Counted from the first letter of the stretch, positions 25,677 through 35,027 are shown. The stretch: DNA of 64,000 bases from an uncultured Mucilaginibacter sp. (GCF_913773635.1 NZ_CAJYGQ010000011.1:62001-126000), one strand, 5' to 3'. A program made the numbers and translations. Notes: generated by a model not told the origin, from the sequence alone.

Positions 25677-26246
25677 CTATTCAACCGTGTTGGTCCTGTT
25701 TAGCCTGATTGCCGCCAGCAGGTAGTAAAAAGCCCCAAAGGCCGAATATCCCGCCAGGTTTACAATGCCCATGTTTGGCGAATGTGCCATGGCAATGAAG
25801 GAAACTCCGGCCAAAACCGATTGCCCGCCGCTTATGATCATGGGCCATTGCCCACCCAAAGCCCGTCTGCGCTTAATGCCCAGCACCAATTGAATTAGTC
25901 CGGTAAGCATGGCCCATACGCCAAATACAATTAATGCTTCGGGAACGCCTTTTTGTATGGCAATAGCCACCGCAATAGTGGTAAGTATGCTTATTACCGT
26001 GTTAATGTACTGTGGCAACAGGCTGGTGCCCGCGTTTTTATTGGCGCGGATATCCAGCAAAGTACCTACCACATCCCAGGCGGGATAAATTATTAAAAGC
26101 ACGGTAGCAAGGCCCGGCGATGATTTAGCCAACAGCGCTACCAGCGTAACCCATATAACCGAAAATATAGTGCGGATAAAATAAAGTGAGCGCAATGCAC
26201 GTGTAGTTGGCAGCGCATTGGGTAATGTTGTTGTTGTAGTTGACAT
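25677..26246 (-). CDS. DUF308-like multi-helix membrane protein
   Basis: From ATG 26246 (MSTTTTTLPNALP) the 189-aa protein has about six membrane helices (LYFIRTIFSVIWVTLVALLA, TVLLIIYPAWDVVGTLL, NTVISILTTIAVAIAI and others), the pattern of DUF308/HdeD-type proteins. An upstream in-frame start at 26363 would extend through the operator-like palindromes and is rejected. The gene lies downstream of a Crp-type regulator on the same strand, with palindromes in the gap, so regulation by that protein is likely but unproven. Confidence 0.75.
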   Translation of the reverse strand: MSTTTTTLPNALPTTRALRSLYFIRTIFSVIWVTLVALLAKSSPGLATVLLIIYPAWDVVGTLLDIRANKNAGTSLLPQYINTVISILTTIAVAIAIQKGVPEALIVFGVWAMLTGLIQLVLGIKRRRALGGQWPMIISGGQSVLAGVSFIAMAHSPNMGIVNLAGYSAFGAFYYLLAAIRLNRTNTVE

Positions 26247-26264
26247 GGTTCTAACGTTTATGAT

Positions 26265-26322
26265 CTTTGTATGCCACAAAGGTGAAAACTTAAAAACCCG
26301 CAAATTTTCACTTAGGTGAAAA
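26265..26322 (-). promoter_or_regulatory. Candidate operator/promoter region for the DUF308-like gene
   Basis: It contains a 7-bp perfect palindrome TTTTCAC-TTAG-GTGAAAA (26305-26322), a second GGTGAAAA half site (26281-26288) and a further inverted pair CTTTGT-ATGCC-ACAAAG (26265-26281). A -33 TTTG and a near -7 box CACCTTTG fit on the minus strand across them. The neighbouring Crp-type regulator is the obvious binder candidate. Confidence 0.4.
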
Positions 26323-26369
26323 ATGAGCGGTGTTATTGTCAACCTGAGATAATTTTGCACCAAAGCCCC

Positions 26370-26963
26370 CTATTGCTTTTGCTGCAAGCGCTTTTTGATA
26401 CGTGTTAACGATGGGTTTTTTATGCCCAGATACGATGAGATGTGGTAAGCTGCCACCCGGTTCACAATACCAGGGTGCTCTTTCAGCATTTTAAGGTAGC
26501 GTTCTTCGGGGGTGTTGAATAAAAACTCTTCTGTACGCGATTGGGAGTAATTGAAGAACAGCTCGGCTATTAAGCGGCCAAACTTTTGCCAGCCGGTTGG
26601 CGTGCTGTAAAGGTATTGCAGATCGGTGTAATGGATGGACAGTATTTCCGCATCTTCCAATGCCTCAATAAAGTAGTAACACGGGTACTGGTTAATAAAG
26701 CTACGGAACGAAACCAGGAACTGCTGCTCCGAAAAAAAGTACATGTTCTTTTCTTCCTGCGTTTCGGGATGTATAAAGTAAACCCTGAATATCCCGCTAA
26801 CAATAAGCGCCAGATCGGCACATACAAAGTTCTGCATGTTAAAAAACTCGCCTTTGGCAATTTTGCGGCTACGCCAATAGGTTAAACTTACCGCTACATC
26901 ATTATCGGTAAGGGCAGCAAAGGGTATGAGTACATCGTTTAAAAACTGTTGTTTGCTGTTCAT
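26370..26963 (-). CDS. Crp/Fnr family transcriptional regulator
   Basis: 197-aa regulator. An N-terminal cyclic-nucleotide-binding-like beta roll spans about residues 20-120 (AKGEFFNMQN, ALIVSGIFRVYFIHPETQEEK, YFFSEQQFLVSFRSF). A dimer helix and a C-terminal helix-turn-helix follow (VNRVAAYHISSYLGIKNPSL, then TRIKKRL). The beta roll lacks an obvious phosphate-binding RGES cassette, so cAMP binding is doubtful, as in many Bacteroidota members. The downstream membrane protein gene with palindromes at its promoter is the likely target. Confidence 0.88.
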   Translation of the reverse strand: MNSKQQFLNDVLIPFAALTDNDVAVSLTYWRSRKIAKGEFFNMQNFVCADLALIVSGIFRVYFIHPETQEEKNMYFFSEQQFLVSFRSFINQYPCYYFIEALEDAEILSIHYTDLQYLYSTPTGWQKFGRLIAELFFNYSQSRTEEFLFNTPEERYLKMLKEHPGIVNRVAAYHISSYLGIKNPSLTRIKKRLQQKQ

Positions 26964-27110
26964 GTGCCGGGCAAAAATCTAAGATAGTGTTACGGCACCT
27001 TACGGGCGTGGCATTCCTGCATATTTTACAGTAACGTGTAGGTTGGTAACATCATCAACACACGGCCAAAATCTCTTTTTTCTTCGTTCGTCATTTTTGT
27101 GGTTTATACC

Positions 27111-27118
27111 TAACTTTG
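27111..27118 (+). promoter_or_regulatory. -7 promoter element of fumC
   Basis: TAACTTTG, an exact TAnnTTTG match, 25 bases upstream of the ATG at 27144. Confidence 0.5.
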
Positions 27119-27143
27119 CCCAGCAAAAATTATAGCAAAAACT

Positions 27144-28541
27144 ATGAATTTCAGAACCGAACATGACACCATGGGCGCGGTACAGGTACCGGCCGATAAA
27201 TACTGGGGCGCACAAACAGAGCGTTCACGCAACAATTTTAAAATTGGCCCAGAAGCTTCAATGCCGAAAGAAATTATTGCTGCCTTTGCCTACCTAAAAA
27301 AAGCTGCAGCTTACACCAATACCGATTTAGGCGTATTAGCTGCTGAAAAACGCGACCTGATTGCCCGGGTTTGTGACGAAATTTTGGATAACAAACTTGA
27401 AGGTGAGTTTCCGTTAGTAATATGGCAAACTGGTTCGGGTACTCAAAGCAACATGAACGTTAACGAGGTTGTTGCTAACCGTGCGCATGTTTTACAAGGC
27501 AACACCCTGGGTGAAGGCAAAACCTTTATTCACCCAAATGATGATGTAAACAAGTCACAATCATCAAACGATACCTACCCTACTGCAATGCACATTGCAG
27601 CTTACAAAATATTAATTGACGTTACCATTCCGGGTATCGAAAAATTACGCGACACCTTAAAAGCAAAATCAGAAGCTTTTAAAAGTGTAGTTAAAATTGG
27701 CCGTACGCACTTAATGGATGCAACCCCCCTAACCTTAGGACAGGAGTTTTCAGGCTATGTGTCACAATTAGACCATGGTTTAAAAGCGCTGCGTAACACG
27801 TTAGATCACCTTTCAGAGCTTGCTTTGGGTGGTACTGCCGTAGGTACGGGCATTAACACGCCAAAAGGTTATGATGTTAAAGTTGCCGAGTACATTGCAC
27901 AGTTTACCGGCTTACCATTCATCACTGCCGAAAATAAATTTGAGGCATTGGCTGCTCATGACGCTATTGTGGAAACCCACGGTGCACTGAAACAAATTGC
28001 AGTAGCTTTAATGAAAATTGCTAACGATATCCGGATGCTGGCTTCTGGTCCGCGCTCAGGTATTGGCGAAATTCATATTCCTGATAATGAGCCAGGCTCA
28101 TCAATTATGCCGGGTAAAGTTAATCCAACCCAAAATGAGGCTGTTACCATGGTAGCTGCACAAGTTATGGGTAATGATGTTGCCATTTCAATAGGTGGCT
28201 CAAACGGTCATTACGAATTAAACGTATTTAAACCGGTTATGGCTGCAAACTTCCTGCAATCGGCTCGTTTAATTGGTGATGCCTGCGTATCATTTAATGA
28301 CCATTGTGCAGTTGGTATTGAGCCAAACTACGAGGGCATTAAAAAACACCTTGAAAATTCATTAATGCTGGTAACCGCGCTTAATCCGCACATTGGTTAC
28401 GACAATGCAGCAAAAATTGCTAAAACAGCGTTAAAAGACGGCCTGTCACTTCGCGAAGCTGCCCTTAAACTTGAGTTGTTAACCAACGAACAGTTTGACC
28501 AGTGGGTACGCCCCGAAGACATGATTGGAAGTTTAAAATAA
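27144..28541 (+). CDS. fumC: Class II fumarate hydratase
   Basis: Interconverts fumarate and L-malate in the TCA cycle as an iron-free homotetramer. The 465-aa length is standard. Visible blocks are [18 protein letters not shown] near the N-terminus, [19 protein letters not shown] (about residues 97-115), [20 protein letters not shown] (about 186-205) and the superfamily signature [16 protein letters not shown] (about 316-331). A hairpin directly downstream serves as terminator, so the following lipoprotein gene probably has its own expression. Confidence 0.97.
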   Translation: MNFRTEHDTMGAVQVPADKYWGAQTERSRNNFKIGPEASMPKEIIAAFAYLKKAAAYTNTDLGVLAAEKRDLIARVCDEILDNKLEGEFPLVIWQTGSGTQSNMNVNEVVANRAHVLQGNTLGEGKTFIHPNDDVNKSQSSNDTYPTAMHIAAYKILIDVTIPGIEKLRDTLKAKSEAFKSVVKIGRTHLMDATPLTLGQEFSGYVSQLDHGLKALRNTLDHLSELALGGTAVGTGINTPKGYDVKVAEYIAQFTGLPFITAENKFEALAAHDAIVETHGALKQIAVALMKIANDIRMLASGPRSGIGEIHIPDNEPGSSIMPGKVNPTQNEAVTMVAAQVMGNDVAISIGGSNGHYELNVFKPVMAANFLQSARLIGDACVSFNDHCAVGIEPNYEGIKKHLENSLMLVTALNPHIGYDNAAKIAKTALKDGLSLREAALKLELLTNEQFDQWVRPEDMIGSLK

Positions 28542-28555
28542 CTGCTATCCTTAAA

Positions 28556-28585
28556 TCCCTCTCCAATGGAGAGGGACTTTTTTTT
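28556..28585 (+). terminator. Palindrome and T run after fumC (family B-like)
   Basis: TCCCTCTCC-AAT-GGAGAGGGA followed by C and a run of eight T bases: a textbook terminator made from the CCCTCTCC/GGAGAGGG repeat type also seen at 59675-59696. Confidence 0.85.
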
Positions 28586-28589
28586 GTTT

Positions 28590-29120
28590 ATGCTAAAAAA
28601 GCTCTTTATCCTTCCTTATTCGCCCGTACTCTTACTCGTAGCTTTTAGCTGCTGGCTTATAGCATTTACATCTTGCGCGCCTAACGCAAACATGCAGGGC
28701 CGTGGCAGCGATGCCATGCAGGGGGAATGGAAACAAGTACCCGAAGCCCTGAACAATCAATTAGTAACTTATACTTTATATAACTTTAAGTTTACCTGCG
28801 ATTCGTTTTTTGTGGCCATGCAAACCCATAGCCGCGTTAACTACGGTACCGACACCTGCATGAACAAAGGCCAATGGACAGAGTATGTAAAGGGTCGTTA
28901 TCAGCAAACAAAAGATACGGTTTGGATGAGAGGCTTTTTTTGTAATCCAAACTATAGTCTTAAAAATCCGGGCGGGTGCTTCAGATCAGGAGTTTACGAG
29001 GTTTATTTTAAAGTTGAAAACGTAGCAGATACGTTACTCAGGCTTACGCCAACATCAAGCGTTTTGCCTGTAACTTTGCACTTGGTTAAACGCACAAACT
29101 GTGTTCCCAAACCACTATAA
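28590..29120 (+). CDS. Putative lipoprotein, 176 aa
   Basis: From ATG 28590 the product begins MLKKLFILPYSPVLLLV and has a lipobox-like FTSCAPN with Cys at about residue 29. The mature domain contains paired cysteines (KFTCDSFFVAM, YGTDTCMNKGQWTEY, FFCNPNY, GGCF) and a beta-rich pattern. Unrecognised family. The ATG at 28566 would lie in the loop of the preceding terminator hairpin and is rejected. The next gene, a secreted nuclease, starts 3 bases later, so the two are cotranscribed. Confidence 0.75.
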   Translation: MLKKLFILPYSPVLLLVAFSCWLIAFTSCAPNANMQGRGSDAMQGEWKQVPEALNNQLVTYTLYNFKFTCDSFFVAMQTHSRVNYGTDTCMNKGQWTEYVKGRYQQTKDTVWMRGFFCNPNYSLKNPGGCFRSGVYEVYFKVENVADTLLRLTPTSSVLPVTLHLVKRTNCVPKPL

Positions 29121-29123
29121 AAC

Positions 29124-29918
29124 ATGAAAACTAATTTGTTAAAGAAACTATTGATTGGAGCTGCCATTATTTATGCTCCACTGCAAAGCATGGCCTGGGG
29201 CGATAAGGGGCACCGTATAGTTGGCCAAATAGCTTCGAGCTATTTAACTCCCAAGGCCCGTGCCGCGGTAAAAGCTATTTTAGGTAACGAGAGTATTGCC
29301 ATGACCAGTACCTGGGCCGATTTTATAAAGTCAGACCCATCTTACAGTTACCTATCATCATGGCATTATATTGATTTTGATAAACCGTTTAACTACCCCG
29401 AACTGCAATCTTTTTTAAAGCAGGACACCAGCGTTGATGCTTATACCAAAATGCAGTTTATGATAGGTGAACTTAAGAAAAAATCGCTTCCGCAAGAGAA
29501 GAAACTACTTTACCTGCGTATGCTGATTCATGTGGTTGAAGATGTGCATCAACCTATGCATACCGCTCACACCGATGATAAAGGGGGTAATGATTATAAA
29601 GTGCAATGGTTTAACGAGCCATCAAACCTGCACTCGGTTTGGGACAGTAAATTAATTGAATTTCAAAACCTGAGTTATACCGAATATGCATCGGCCATTA
29701 ACTTTACTACAGTTGCGCAACGTACCGAGTGGCAAAAAGAGCCTATAAGCAAATGGTTATTTGACAGCAAGGAAATTGCCGAGAAAATATATGCCGGTAC
29801 CCAGCGTGATGAAAAGATAGGCTACAAGTATAACTTTCAGTTTGTAGGCATACTGAACCAGCAACTGCTTAAAGGCGGTGTACACTTAGCCGGTTTGCTG
29901 AATCAGATATTTGCTTAA
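29124..29918 (+). CDS. Secreted S1/P1 family nuclease
   Basis: 264-aa zinc-dependent single-strand-specific nuclease. Signal peptide of about 24 residues ends in SMA, leaving Trp as the first mature residue (WGDKGHRIVGQIASSYL), the residue whose backbone binds zinc in P1 nuclease. Further ligand motifs are TWADFIKSDP, SWHYIDF, LRMLIHVVEDVHQPMHTAH and GGNDYKVQWF with NLHSVWDSKLIE. All are present in the usual order. It probably degrades external or periplasmic nucleic acids for phosphate or nucleoside supply. It forms a tight unit with the lipoprotein before it and the phosphatase gene after it. Confidence 0.94.
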   Translation: MKTNLLKKLLIGAAIIYAPLQSMAWGDKGHRIVGQIASSYLTPKARAAVKAILGNESIAMTSTWADFIKSDPSYSYLSSWHYIDFDKPFNYPELQSFLKQDTSVDAYTKMQFMIGELKKKSLPQEKKLLYLRMLIHVVEDVHQPMHTAHTDDKGGNDYKVQWFNEPSNLHSVWDSKLIEFQNLSYTEYASAINFTTVAQRTEWQKEPISKWLFDSKEIAEKIYAGTQRDEKIGYKYNFQFVGILNQQLLKGGVHLAGLLNQIFA

Positions 29919-29944
29919 TATTTGCGCAACCGGTACCTAAAAGC

Positions 29945-30379
29945 ATGAAGATATTGATGATATGCCTTGGCAACATTTGCCGCTCGCCGTTGGCAGAGGG
30001 CATTATGCAGCATCTTGTACAGCAACGAGGGCTTGATTGGACGGTTGACTCGGCAGGTACCGGTGGCTGGCATGTTGGGCAATGCCCCGATTACCGGTCT
30101 GTAAGTGTTGCAAAAAGTTACGGGGTGGATATAAGCAAACAGGTTTGCCGTCAATTCAGTGTGAGCGATTTTGACAACTTCGACCTGTTGCTTGCTATGG
30201 ATAAAAACAATTTACGCGATATTTTAAGCCTTGCGCGTAATGACAGAGACAAGGCAAAGGTGCGCCTGTTATTAAACAAGCAGGAGGTGCCCGACCCATA
30301 TTACGATGACAACTCCTTTGACCCTGTTTACAAGCTGGTAGAGGATGGTTGTAAAAAAATAATTGAAGAGTATAATTAA
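29945..30379 (+). CDS. Low-molecular-weight protein tyrosine phosphatase
   Basis: 144-aa phosphatase with the P-loop CLGNICRSPLAEGIM (Cys and Arg of CX5R, about residues 7-21), VDSAGTGGWHVGQ, an FDLLLAMDKNN stretch and the general-acid loop VPDPYYDD (about 118-125). It hydrolyses phosphotyrosine or small phosphate esters. It follows the secreted nuclease by 26 bases, and a bidirectional hairpin ends the unit. The cellular target is unknown. Confidence 0.95.
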   Translation: MKILMICLGNICRSPLAEGIMQHLVQQRGLDWTVDSAGTGGWHVGQCPDYRSVSVAKSYGVDISKQVCRQFSVSDFDNFDLLLAMDKNNLRDILSLARNDRDKAKVRLLLNKQEVPDPYYDDNSFDPVYKLVEDGCKKIIEEYN

Positions 30380-30381
30380 CA

Positions 30382-30415
30382 AAAAACGCCGGTTAAATAA
30401 TAGCCGGCGTTTTTG
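30382..30415. terminator. Bidirectional terminator between convergent genes
   Basis: AAAAACGCCGG and CCGGCGTTTTT form the stem around TTAAATAATAG; T runs occur on both strands. Confidence 0.8.
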
Positions 30416-30423
30416 TTGAAATG

Positions 30424-31749
30424 TTATTTAGCTAATCCTGCTTCGGCAAGTAGTAACAGCAAGGCACGTTGTGTTGCCTGGTATCCTTTATCATCTAAAA
30501 ACCATTCGCCCAAGGCGTGCGCTCCGCCCGATTTACCTCCACTACCAATGGTTACTGCGGGAATACCTTGTGATATTGGTATGTTGGCATTAGTTGAACT
30601 TACCGCCAACATGGGCAATGTTCCAAAGTAGCTGGTTGCTGCAATTGCACGCTGCACAAAGGGAATTGTTGCATCCTCAACGCCGGATGGCCGGTCTCCG
30701 GTCATTTTTATGTCTAATGTGAGGTCTGCACCACGCATCTTCATTGCATTTTCTTCATTTAAGGCTCTTTTTACAGCGGCTTGTAAAAGCTTATCAATTG
30801 CCGCAACCCTTGCCGGGTCCTCTGAGCGCATGTCAACATCCATCCATGATTCAAACGGAATTGAGTTAACCGATGTACCGCCCCCAATTACGCCAACGTT
30901 ATAAGTTAAGCGGGCTCCAGGTTGCCTAACCAGTTTATCAGCATCAGTTATCCAGTAATGAATTGCCCGGGCCAGCGCATTATGTGGATTTGCCATGCCA
31001 AAGGCACCTGATGAGTGTCCACCCGGCCCTTTATAAGTAATGCGGTAACGGTGCGATCCTAACCCACGATGAACAATGCCATCCATACCTGTACCATCTA
31101 CTGCAATATAGGTATCAATTTTGCCGGGGCCTTTGTCACTAAACAGATTTTTCACCCCGCGTAAATCACCCGGTCCTTCCTCACCAACAGCACCTATAAA
31201 CAGTACATCAGCCTCAGTTTCTAAGCTGTTTTTCTCCATGGCTTTAAGTACCGTTAGTACTACGGCTAATGCGCGCGTATCATCAGCAATGCCGGGAGCA
31301 TATAGCGTATCAGCCTTATGTTTTACCTTAACATCTGTACCTTCAGGGAAAACAGTGTCGAGGTGGCCTTCCAGTACAACTACCTTTTTACCGGTTTTAC
31401 CCTTTCGTTTGGCTATCACATTTCCAACGTTATCAATCCAAACCGAGTCGGCTCCTGCAATTTTTAACAGTTCGGCATACTTCTTTGCACGTTCCGTTTC
31501 TTTAAATGGAGGTGCAGGTACTTCTGTAAGCAATATATGATCTTTAAGCGTTTCGGGTTGCAAGTCAACTATGGTTTGAAAAGCCTTTTTCACTAGCGGC
31601 TTACCCGCTATATCGTTAATTTGCCTGGTGTACGTTTTATTTGCAACGGCCACCCTGGGCTTTTGCGTTACGTCTTCTTGTGCAAATAAGGCTTTACTGC
31701 TGAATGTTGCAGCCAGTAAAAAAATGGTTTTAAGTAAGTGTTTCTTCAT
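30424..31749 (-). CDS. M20/M25/M40 family metallopeptidase, secreted
   Basis: 441 aa with a signal peptide (about 1-23, ends LFAQE). The di-zinc aminopeptidase core shows VVLEGHLDTVFP (zinc His and catalytic Asp), GIADDTRALAVVL (bridging Asp), GAVGEEGPGDLRGV (catalytic Glu pair) and a late GSGGKSGGAHALGEW with the terminal zinc His. A dimerisation insert with GPGGHSSGAFG is present. It is closest in layout to peptidase T-like exopeptidases. It probably cleaves peptides in the periplasm. Monocistronic; the bidirectional terminator separates it from the phosphatase gene. Confidence 0.92.
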   Translation of the reverse strand: MKKHLLKTIFLLAATFSSKALFAQEDVTQKPRVAVANKTYTRQINDIAGKPLVKKAFQTIVDLQPETLKDHILLTEVPAPPFKETERAKKYAELLKIAGADSVWIDNVGNVIAKRKGKTGKKVVVLEGHLDTVFPEGTDVKVKHKADTLYAPGIADDTRALAVVLTVLKAMEKNSLETEADVLFIGAVGEEGPGDLRGVKNLFSDKGPGKIDTYIAVDGTGMDGIVHRGLGSHRYRITYKGPGGHSSGAFGMANPHNALARAIHYWITDADKLVRQPGARLTYNVGVIGGGTSVNSIPFESWMDVDMRSEDPARVAAIDKLLQAAVKRALNEENAMKMRGADLTLDIKMTGDRPSGVEDATIPFVQRAIAATSYFGTLPMLAVSSTNANIPISQGIPAVTIGSGGKSGGAHALGEWFLDDKGYQATQRALLLLLAEAGLAK

Positions 31750-31861
31750 GCTTGTGGCGGTTGCGTACTGTTACTGTATTGAAAAGTATAAATTATAAAA
31801 TCAAAAAGCAGGTTTATAATAACATTGTTATGTTTTTACCGCCAACAGGCCGGTAAACTGT

Positions 31862-31869
31862 TAACTTTG
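31862..31869 (+). promoter_or_regulatory. -7 promoter element of rsgA
   Basis: TAACTTTG, exact TAnnTTTG, only 11 bases before the ATG at 31881, implying a leader of a few bases. Confidence 0.5.
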
Positions 31870-31880
31870 AATTTTTATTT

Positions 31881-32801
31881 ATGCACGGAATTGTAACCAA
31901 ATCAACAGGCAGCTGGTACCAGGTGCAAACGGCTGATGGCAAACGCTATGACTGCCGTATAAAAGGAAAATTCCGTATTAAAGGGCTTACAACCACTAAC
32001 CCGGTTGCAGTTGGTGACAAGGTTGACTTTGACCTTGAACCTGATCAGGATCAGGGCGTTATTACCAAACTTTATGATCGCAGGAATTACATTATACGCA
32101 AATCAATAAACCTTAGCAAGCAGGCACAAATAATTGCGGCTAACCTTGATCAGGCTTTTTTGGTGGTTACTCTGGCGTCGCCACGTACATCACTGGGGTT
32201 TATTGATCGTTTTTTGGTGACTGCAGAAGCATATGACATACCAGCATCATTGGTTTTTAATAAGCTGGATATGTTTAGTGACGAGGGCCTGGAAATTTTG
32301 TCTGAGTATAAAGCAATGTACGAAAACCTAGGCTATCCCTGCCACCAGGTTTCGGCACTTGAAGGTACTAATATACCAAACTTAACCGGCCTGCTTAAGG
32401 ATAAAATCACTCTATTTTCGGGTCACTCGGGTGTCGGAAAGTCAAGTTTAATGAATGCAATACTTCCTGATTTACAGCTGCGTACAACTGAAATATCAGA
32501 CTGGAGCGACAAGGGGATGCACACTACAACTTTTGCCGAAATGTATGACCTGCCCGGCGGTGGCAACATTATTGACACGCCGGGTATACGCGAGTTAGGC
32601 ATCATAGACATTGAACAACAAGAGCTTAGTCACTTTTTCCCTGAAATGCGTAAGCGAATGCATGATTGCCGCTTTAACAATTGCCGCCACATAAATGAGC
32701 CCGGCTGTGCAGTTTTGGAAGCATTAGAAAACGGCGAAATTGAACCTTCAAGATACGAGAGCTATTTAAGCATTTATCATGGTAACGATACCCGTAGCTA
32801 A
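31881..32801 (+). CDS. rsgA: Ribosome small subunit-dependent GTPase A
   Basis: Circularly permuted GTPase that checks late 30S maturation. Order seen: an OB-fold N-terminal domain (about residues 1-70, with CRIKGKFRIKG), G4 FNKLDMF (about 130), G1 SGHSGVGKSSLMNAIL (about 178-193), the switch TTTFAEMYDLPGG and G3 IIDTPGIRELGI (about 233-244). The C-terminal zinc knuckle DCRFNNCRHINEPGCAV (about 264-280) follows. At 306 aa the length is standard. It is convergent with the oxidoreductase operon. Confidence 0.96.
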   Translation: MHGIVTKSTGSWYQVQTADGKRYDCRIKGKFRIKGLTTTNPVAVGDKVDFDLEPDQDQGVITKLYDRRNYIIRKSINLSKQAQIIAANLDQAFLVVTLASPRTSLGFIDRFLVTAEAYDIPASLVFNKLDMFSDEGLEILSEYKAMYENLGYPCHQVSALEGTNIPNLTGLLKDKITLFSGHSGVGKSSLMNAILPDLQLRTTEISDWSDKGMHTTTFAEMYDLPGGGNIIDTPGIRELGIIDIEQQELSHFFPEMRKRMHDCRFNNCRHINEPGCAVLEALENGEIEPSRYESYLSIYHGNDTRS

Positions 32802-32864
32802 ATTAACGTTGCACTTAATTTTATAGTTATCGGCTTGGGTCTGATAAGCTTTGTCTTATAACGT

Positions 32865-33878
32865 TTAGCTCCCAAAGTCAAGTTCTACATCATCTGTAAC
32901 GGCATAACCAGTACAAGTAAGCACCCAGCCCTGGCTAAGCTCAGCATCTGTAAGTACCTCGTTTTTAACAACAGTTACCTTACCGCGGGTACATTTTACA
33001 GCACATGCCGCACACACACCTGCGCCACAGCTGTATGGCAAATGAAGGTTATTTTGCAGTGCAGCCTGTAGTATGGTTTGATTTTCGCCCTGTTGCAAAT
33101 CATGCAGCTTGTTTTGAAAGTTTATCAGTAGTTTTTGAGGGGCAAACGCAACGCCCGATGTAATTACCGGCACCGTTTCAAGCACATAGTTTTCCTTGTG
33201 AATTTTCCCAGAGTCAATGCCCATGTAAAGCAGCGTAAGGCGTACCATACGCATGTATGCAAACGGACCGCACAGGTAATAATCAGCTTCAGTAAAGTTT
33301 TGTGCCAGATATTGTTTTACTAGTTTTTCAACTACCAAATTATTAAGTCGTTTCCCTTCGTCACTTACCAGGTTAATTATAGTTAATTGGCTTGGGTAAC
33401 GTTCACTTAGCTTATTCAGCTCGTTTTTGAAAATGATCGATTGCTGGGTTAAATTGCTATACACAAGAATAATACGAGTTAAAGGCTGATGCTTCAGAAC
33501 GTGTTTGATGTGTGCATAAACAGGAGAAATACCACTGCCAGCCGCAAAGTAAAAAAGTGTTTTGCCTTGTAAATTTTCGGGCAATACAAAGCGGCCGGCC
33601 GGTTCAACAGCATTCCAAGCATCACCGGGTTTGCTGTAAGTATGCAAGTAGCGTGTTACTTCGCCGTTTGGAATGCGTTTTATGGTTACAGAAAGCAAGT
33701 CCTCATCAGGCGATGAACTGAGAGAGTAAGATCTCCGTATCTCCTCACCATGATGATTAATAACCAGTGTTATAAACTGGCCCGCCTTGTAAATTACCTT
33801 GTTGCCCGATACATCGCTTAAATAAAATGTACGGGTATCAGGCGTTTCCTGCTTTATATGCTCAACCTTAAGCTGCAT
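32865..33878 (-). CDS. Ferredoxin/flavin reductase with 2Fe-2S domain (PaaE-like)
   Basis: 337-aa three-domain electron-transfer protein. FAD domain: RRSYSLSSSPDED (about residues 49-61). NAD(P) domain: FYFAAGSGISPVYAHIKHVL (about 111-130) and a YYLCGPFAYMR block. C-terminal plant-type ferredoxin: YSCGAGVCAACAVKC with the late Cys in WVLTCTGYA. It is similar in plan to the reductase of phenylacetyl-CoA epoxygenase and to flavohaemoglobin-type ferredoxin reductases, but no oxygenase is encoded nearby, so the electron acceptor is open. The gene follows a quinone reductase-like gene by 2 bases. Confidence 0.9.
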   Translation of the reverse strand: MQLKVEHIKQETPDTRTFYLSDVSGNKVIYKAGQFITLVINHHGEEIRRSYSLSSSPDEDLLSVTIKRIPNGEVTRYLHTYSKPGDAWNAVEPAGRFVLPENLQGKTLFYFAAGSGISPVYAHIKHVLKHQPLTRIILVYSNLTQQSIIFKNELNKLSERYPSQLTIINLVSDEGKRLNNLVVEKLVKQYLAQNFTEADYYLCGPFAYMRMVRLTLLYMGIDSGKIHKENYVLETVPVITSGVAFAPQKLLINFQNKLHDLQQGENQTILQAALQNNLHLPYSCGAGVCAACAVKCTRGKVTVVKNEVLTDAELSQGWVLTCTGYAVTDDVELDFGS

Positions 33879-33880
33879 TG

Positions 33881-34876
33881 TTAAACCGTTATTACCAGTT
33901 TACCAAATTGAGACGAGCTACCCATTTTCTCTACTGCCTGCTGCGTTTGTGTTAATGGAAATAGCTCATCAACTACCGGAACAATTTTGTGCGTGTTAAT
34001 GAATTCGAGCATATTGATAAAATCATCGGGCGAGCCCATCATGGTACCTAATAGTTGTATTTGTTTAGAAAACAGCGTACGCGGATTAAGCTCAGGTATT
34101 GAGCCTGCAGTTGCACCAAAAAACACAATGCGCGCTCCTGGATTACAAAGGTCGGGTATTTTAGCAAAATCTTTGCCCAGGGCACTGTCAATTACCACGT
34201 CGAAACCGCCGCACATATGCTTTAATTCTTCGGCCCAGTCCTGCGCTTTATAATTTACACCCGCAGCTGCACCTAATTGCCGGGCGCGTTCAATTTTTTG
34301 GCCCGAGCCCGAGGTAACAAACACCTGGCAACCTGCTGCAACAGCAAATTGCACCGCATATGTACCCGTACCAGCCCCCGCTCCAACAACCAACACTTTG
34401 CTACCGGCTGTTATACCGCCTTTTGTGAACAATGCACGATACGCCGTTAAACCTGCTAGAGGTATGGCTGCAGCCTGTTCGAAGGTAAGATGAGCCGGCT
34501 TGGGATGAAGATATTCAACATTTACCTTTACATACTCTGCAAGTGTTCCATCATCAGGCAAACCTAGTATTTTGAAATCTGCACCCTGGTATTGATCATC
34601 GTTACCCCAGTTATGTCCGGGATTAATAATTACTTCTTTATTGAGCCATTGCCTGCCGGCTTCGTCTATAGCCTCAACCACTACGCCTGCACCGTCTGAC
34701 CCTAATATGGTTGGGTATTTGATGCCTGCATATTTCCCTATGGTTATCCAGTAATCACGACGGTTAAGTGCCGCCGCTTTTATTTGTACTAAAACCTCGT
34801 TTTGTTGTAAAACGGGCTTTTCTACATCTTTATATGCAAGAGGCTCATCAGGCTCCGTTAATACCATTGCTTTCAT
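33881..34876 (-). CDS. Medium-chain dehydrogenase/reductase, quinone-reductase-like
   Basis: 331-aa MDR-superfamily oxidoreductase. GroES-like N-terminal half with AAALNRRDYWITIGKY (about residues 34-49) and ILGSDGAGVVVEA (about 58-70). Rossmann half with VLVVGAGAGTGTYAVQFAVA (about 160-179) and a GAAAGVNYKAQDWAEEL region. Structural zinc cysteines are absent, which fits the zinc-free quinone/enoyl reductase branch, and PILGxD-x-AG is characteristic. It forms an operon with the ferredoxin reductase downstream. The substrate is unknown. Confidence 0.9.
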   Translation of the reverse strand: MKAMVLTEPDEPLAYKDVEKPVLQQNEVLVQIKAAALNRRDYWITIGKYAGIKYPTILGSDGAGVVVEAIDEAGRQWLNKEVIINPGHNWGNDDQYQGADFKILGLPDDGTLAEYVKVNVEYLHPKPAHLTFEQAAAIPLAGLTAYRALFTKGGITAGSKVLVVGAGAGTGTYAVQFAVAAGCQVFVTSGSGQKIERARQLGAAAGVNYKAQDWAEELKHMCGGFDVVIDSALGKDFAKIPDLCNPGARIVFFGATAGSIPELNPRTLFSKQIQLLGTMMGSPDDFINMLEFINTHKIVPVVDELFPLTQTQQAVEKMGSSSQFGKLVITV

Positions 34877-35027
34877 AAATTCGAACTACGGCCAAGTTTT
34901 AAAGCCTGTTATCAATAAACAGCGCAATGCCACGGCCGACTGATAAATTAACTTTTAAAGTGCTTATAAGTTTGGGGCATTAACCGCTGCCTGCCAATAA
35001 ATGGGCCATACGTTAAAAAGTTCCCTT

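Noticed and set aside
26247..26363. Longer N-terminus of the DUF308-like protein
   Set aside because: It would run through the palindromes and promoter-like boxes, and its residues are not membrane or signal-like.
26586..26885. Plus-strand frame of 99 aa inside the Crp-type regulator
   Set aside because: Shadow of a gene with clear domains on the other strand.
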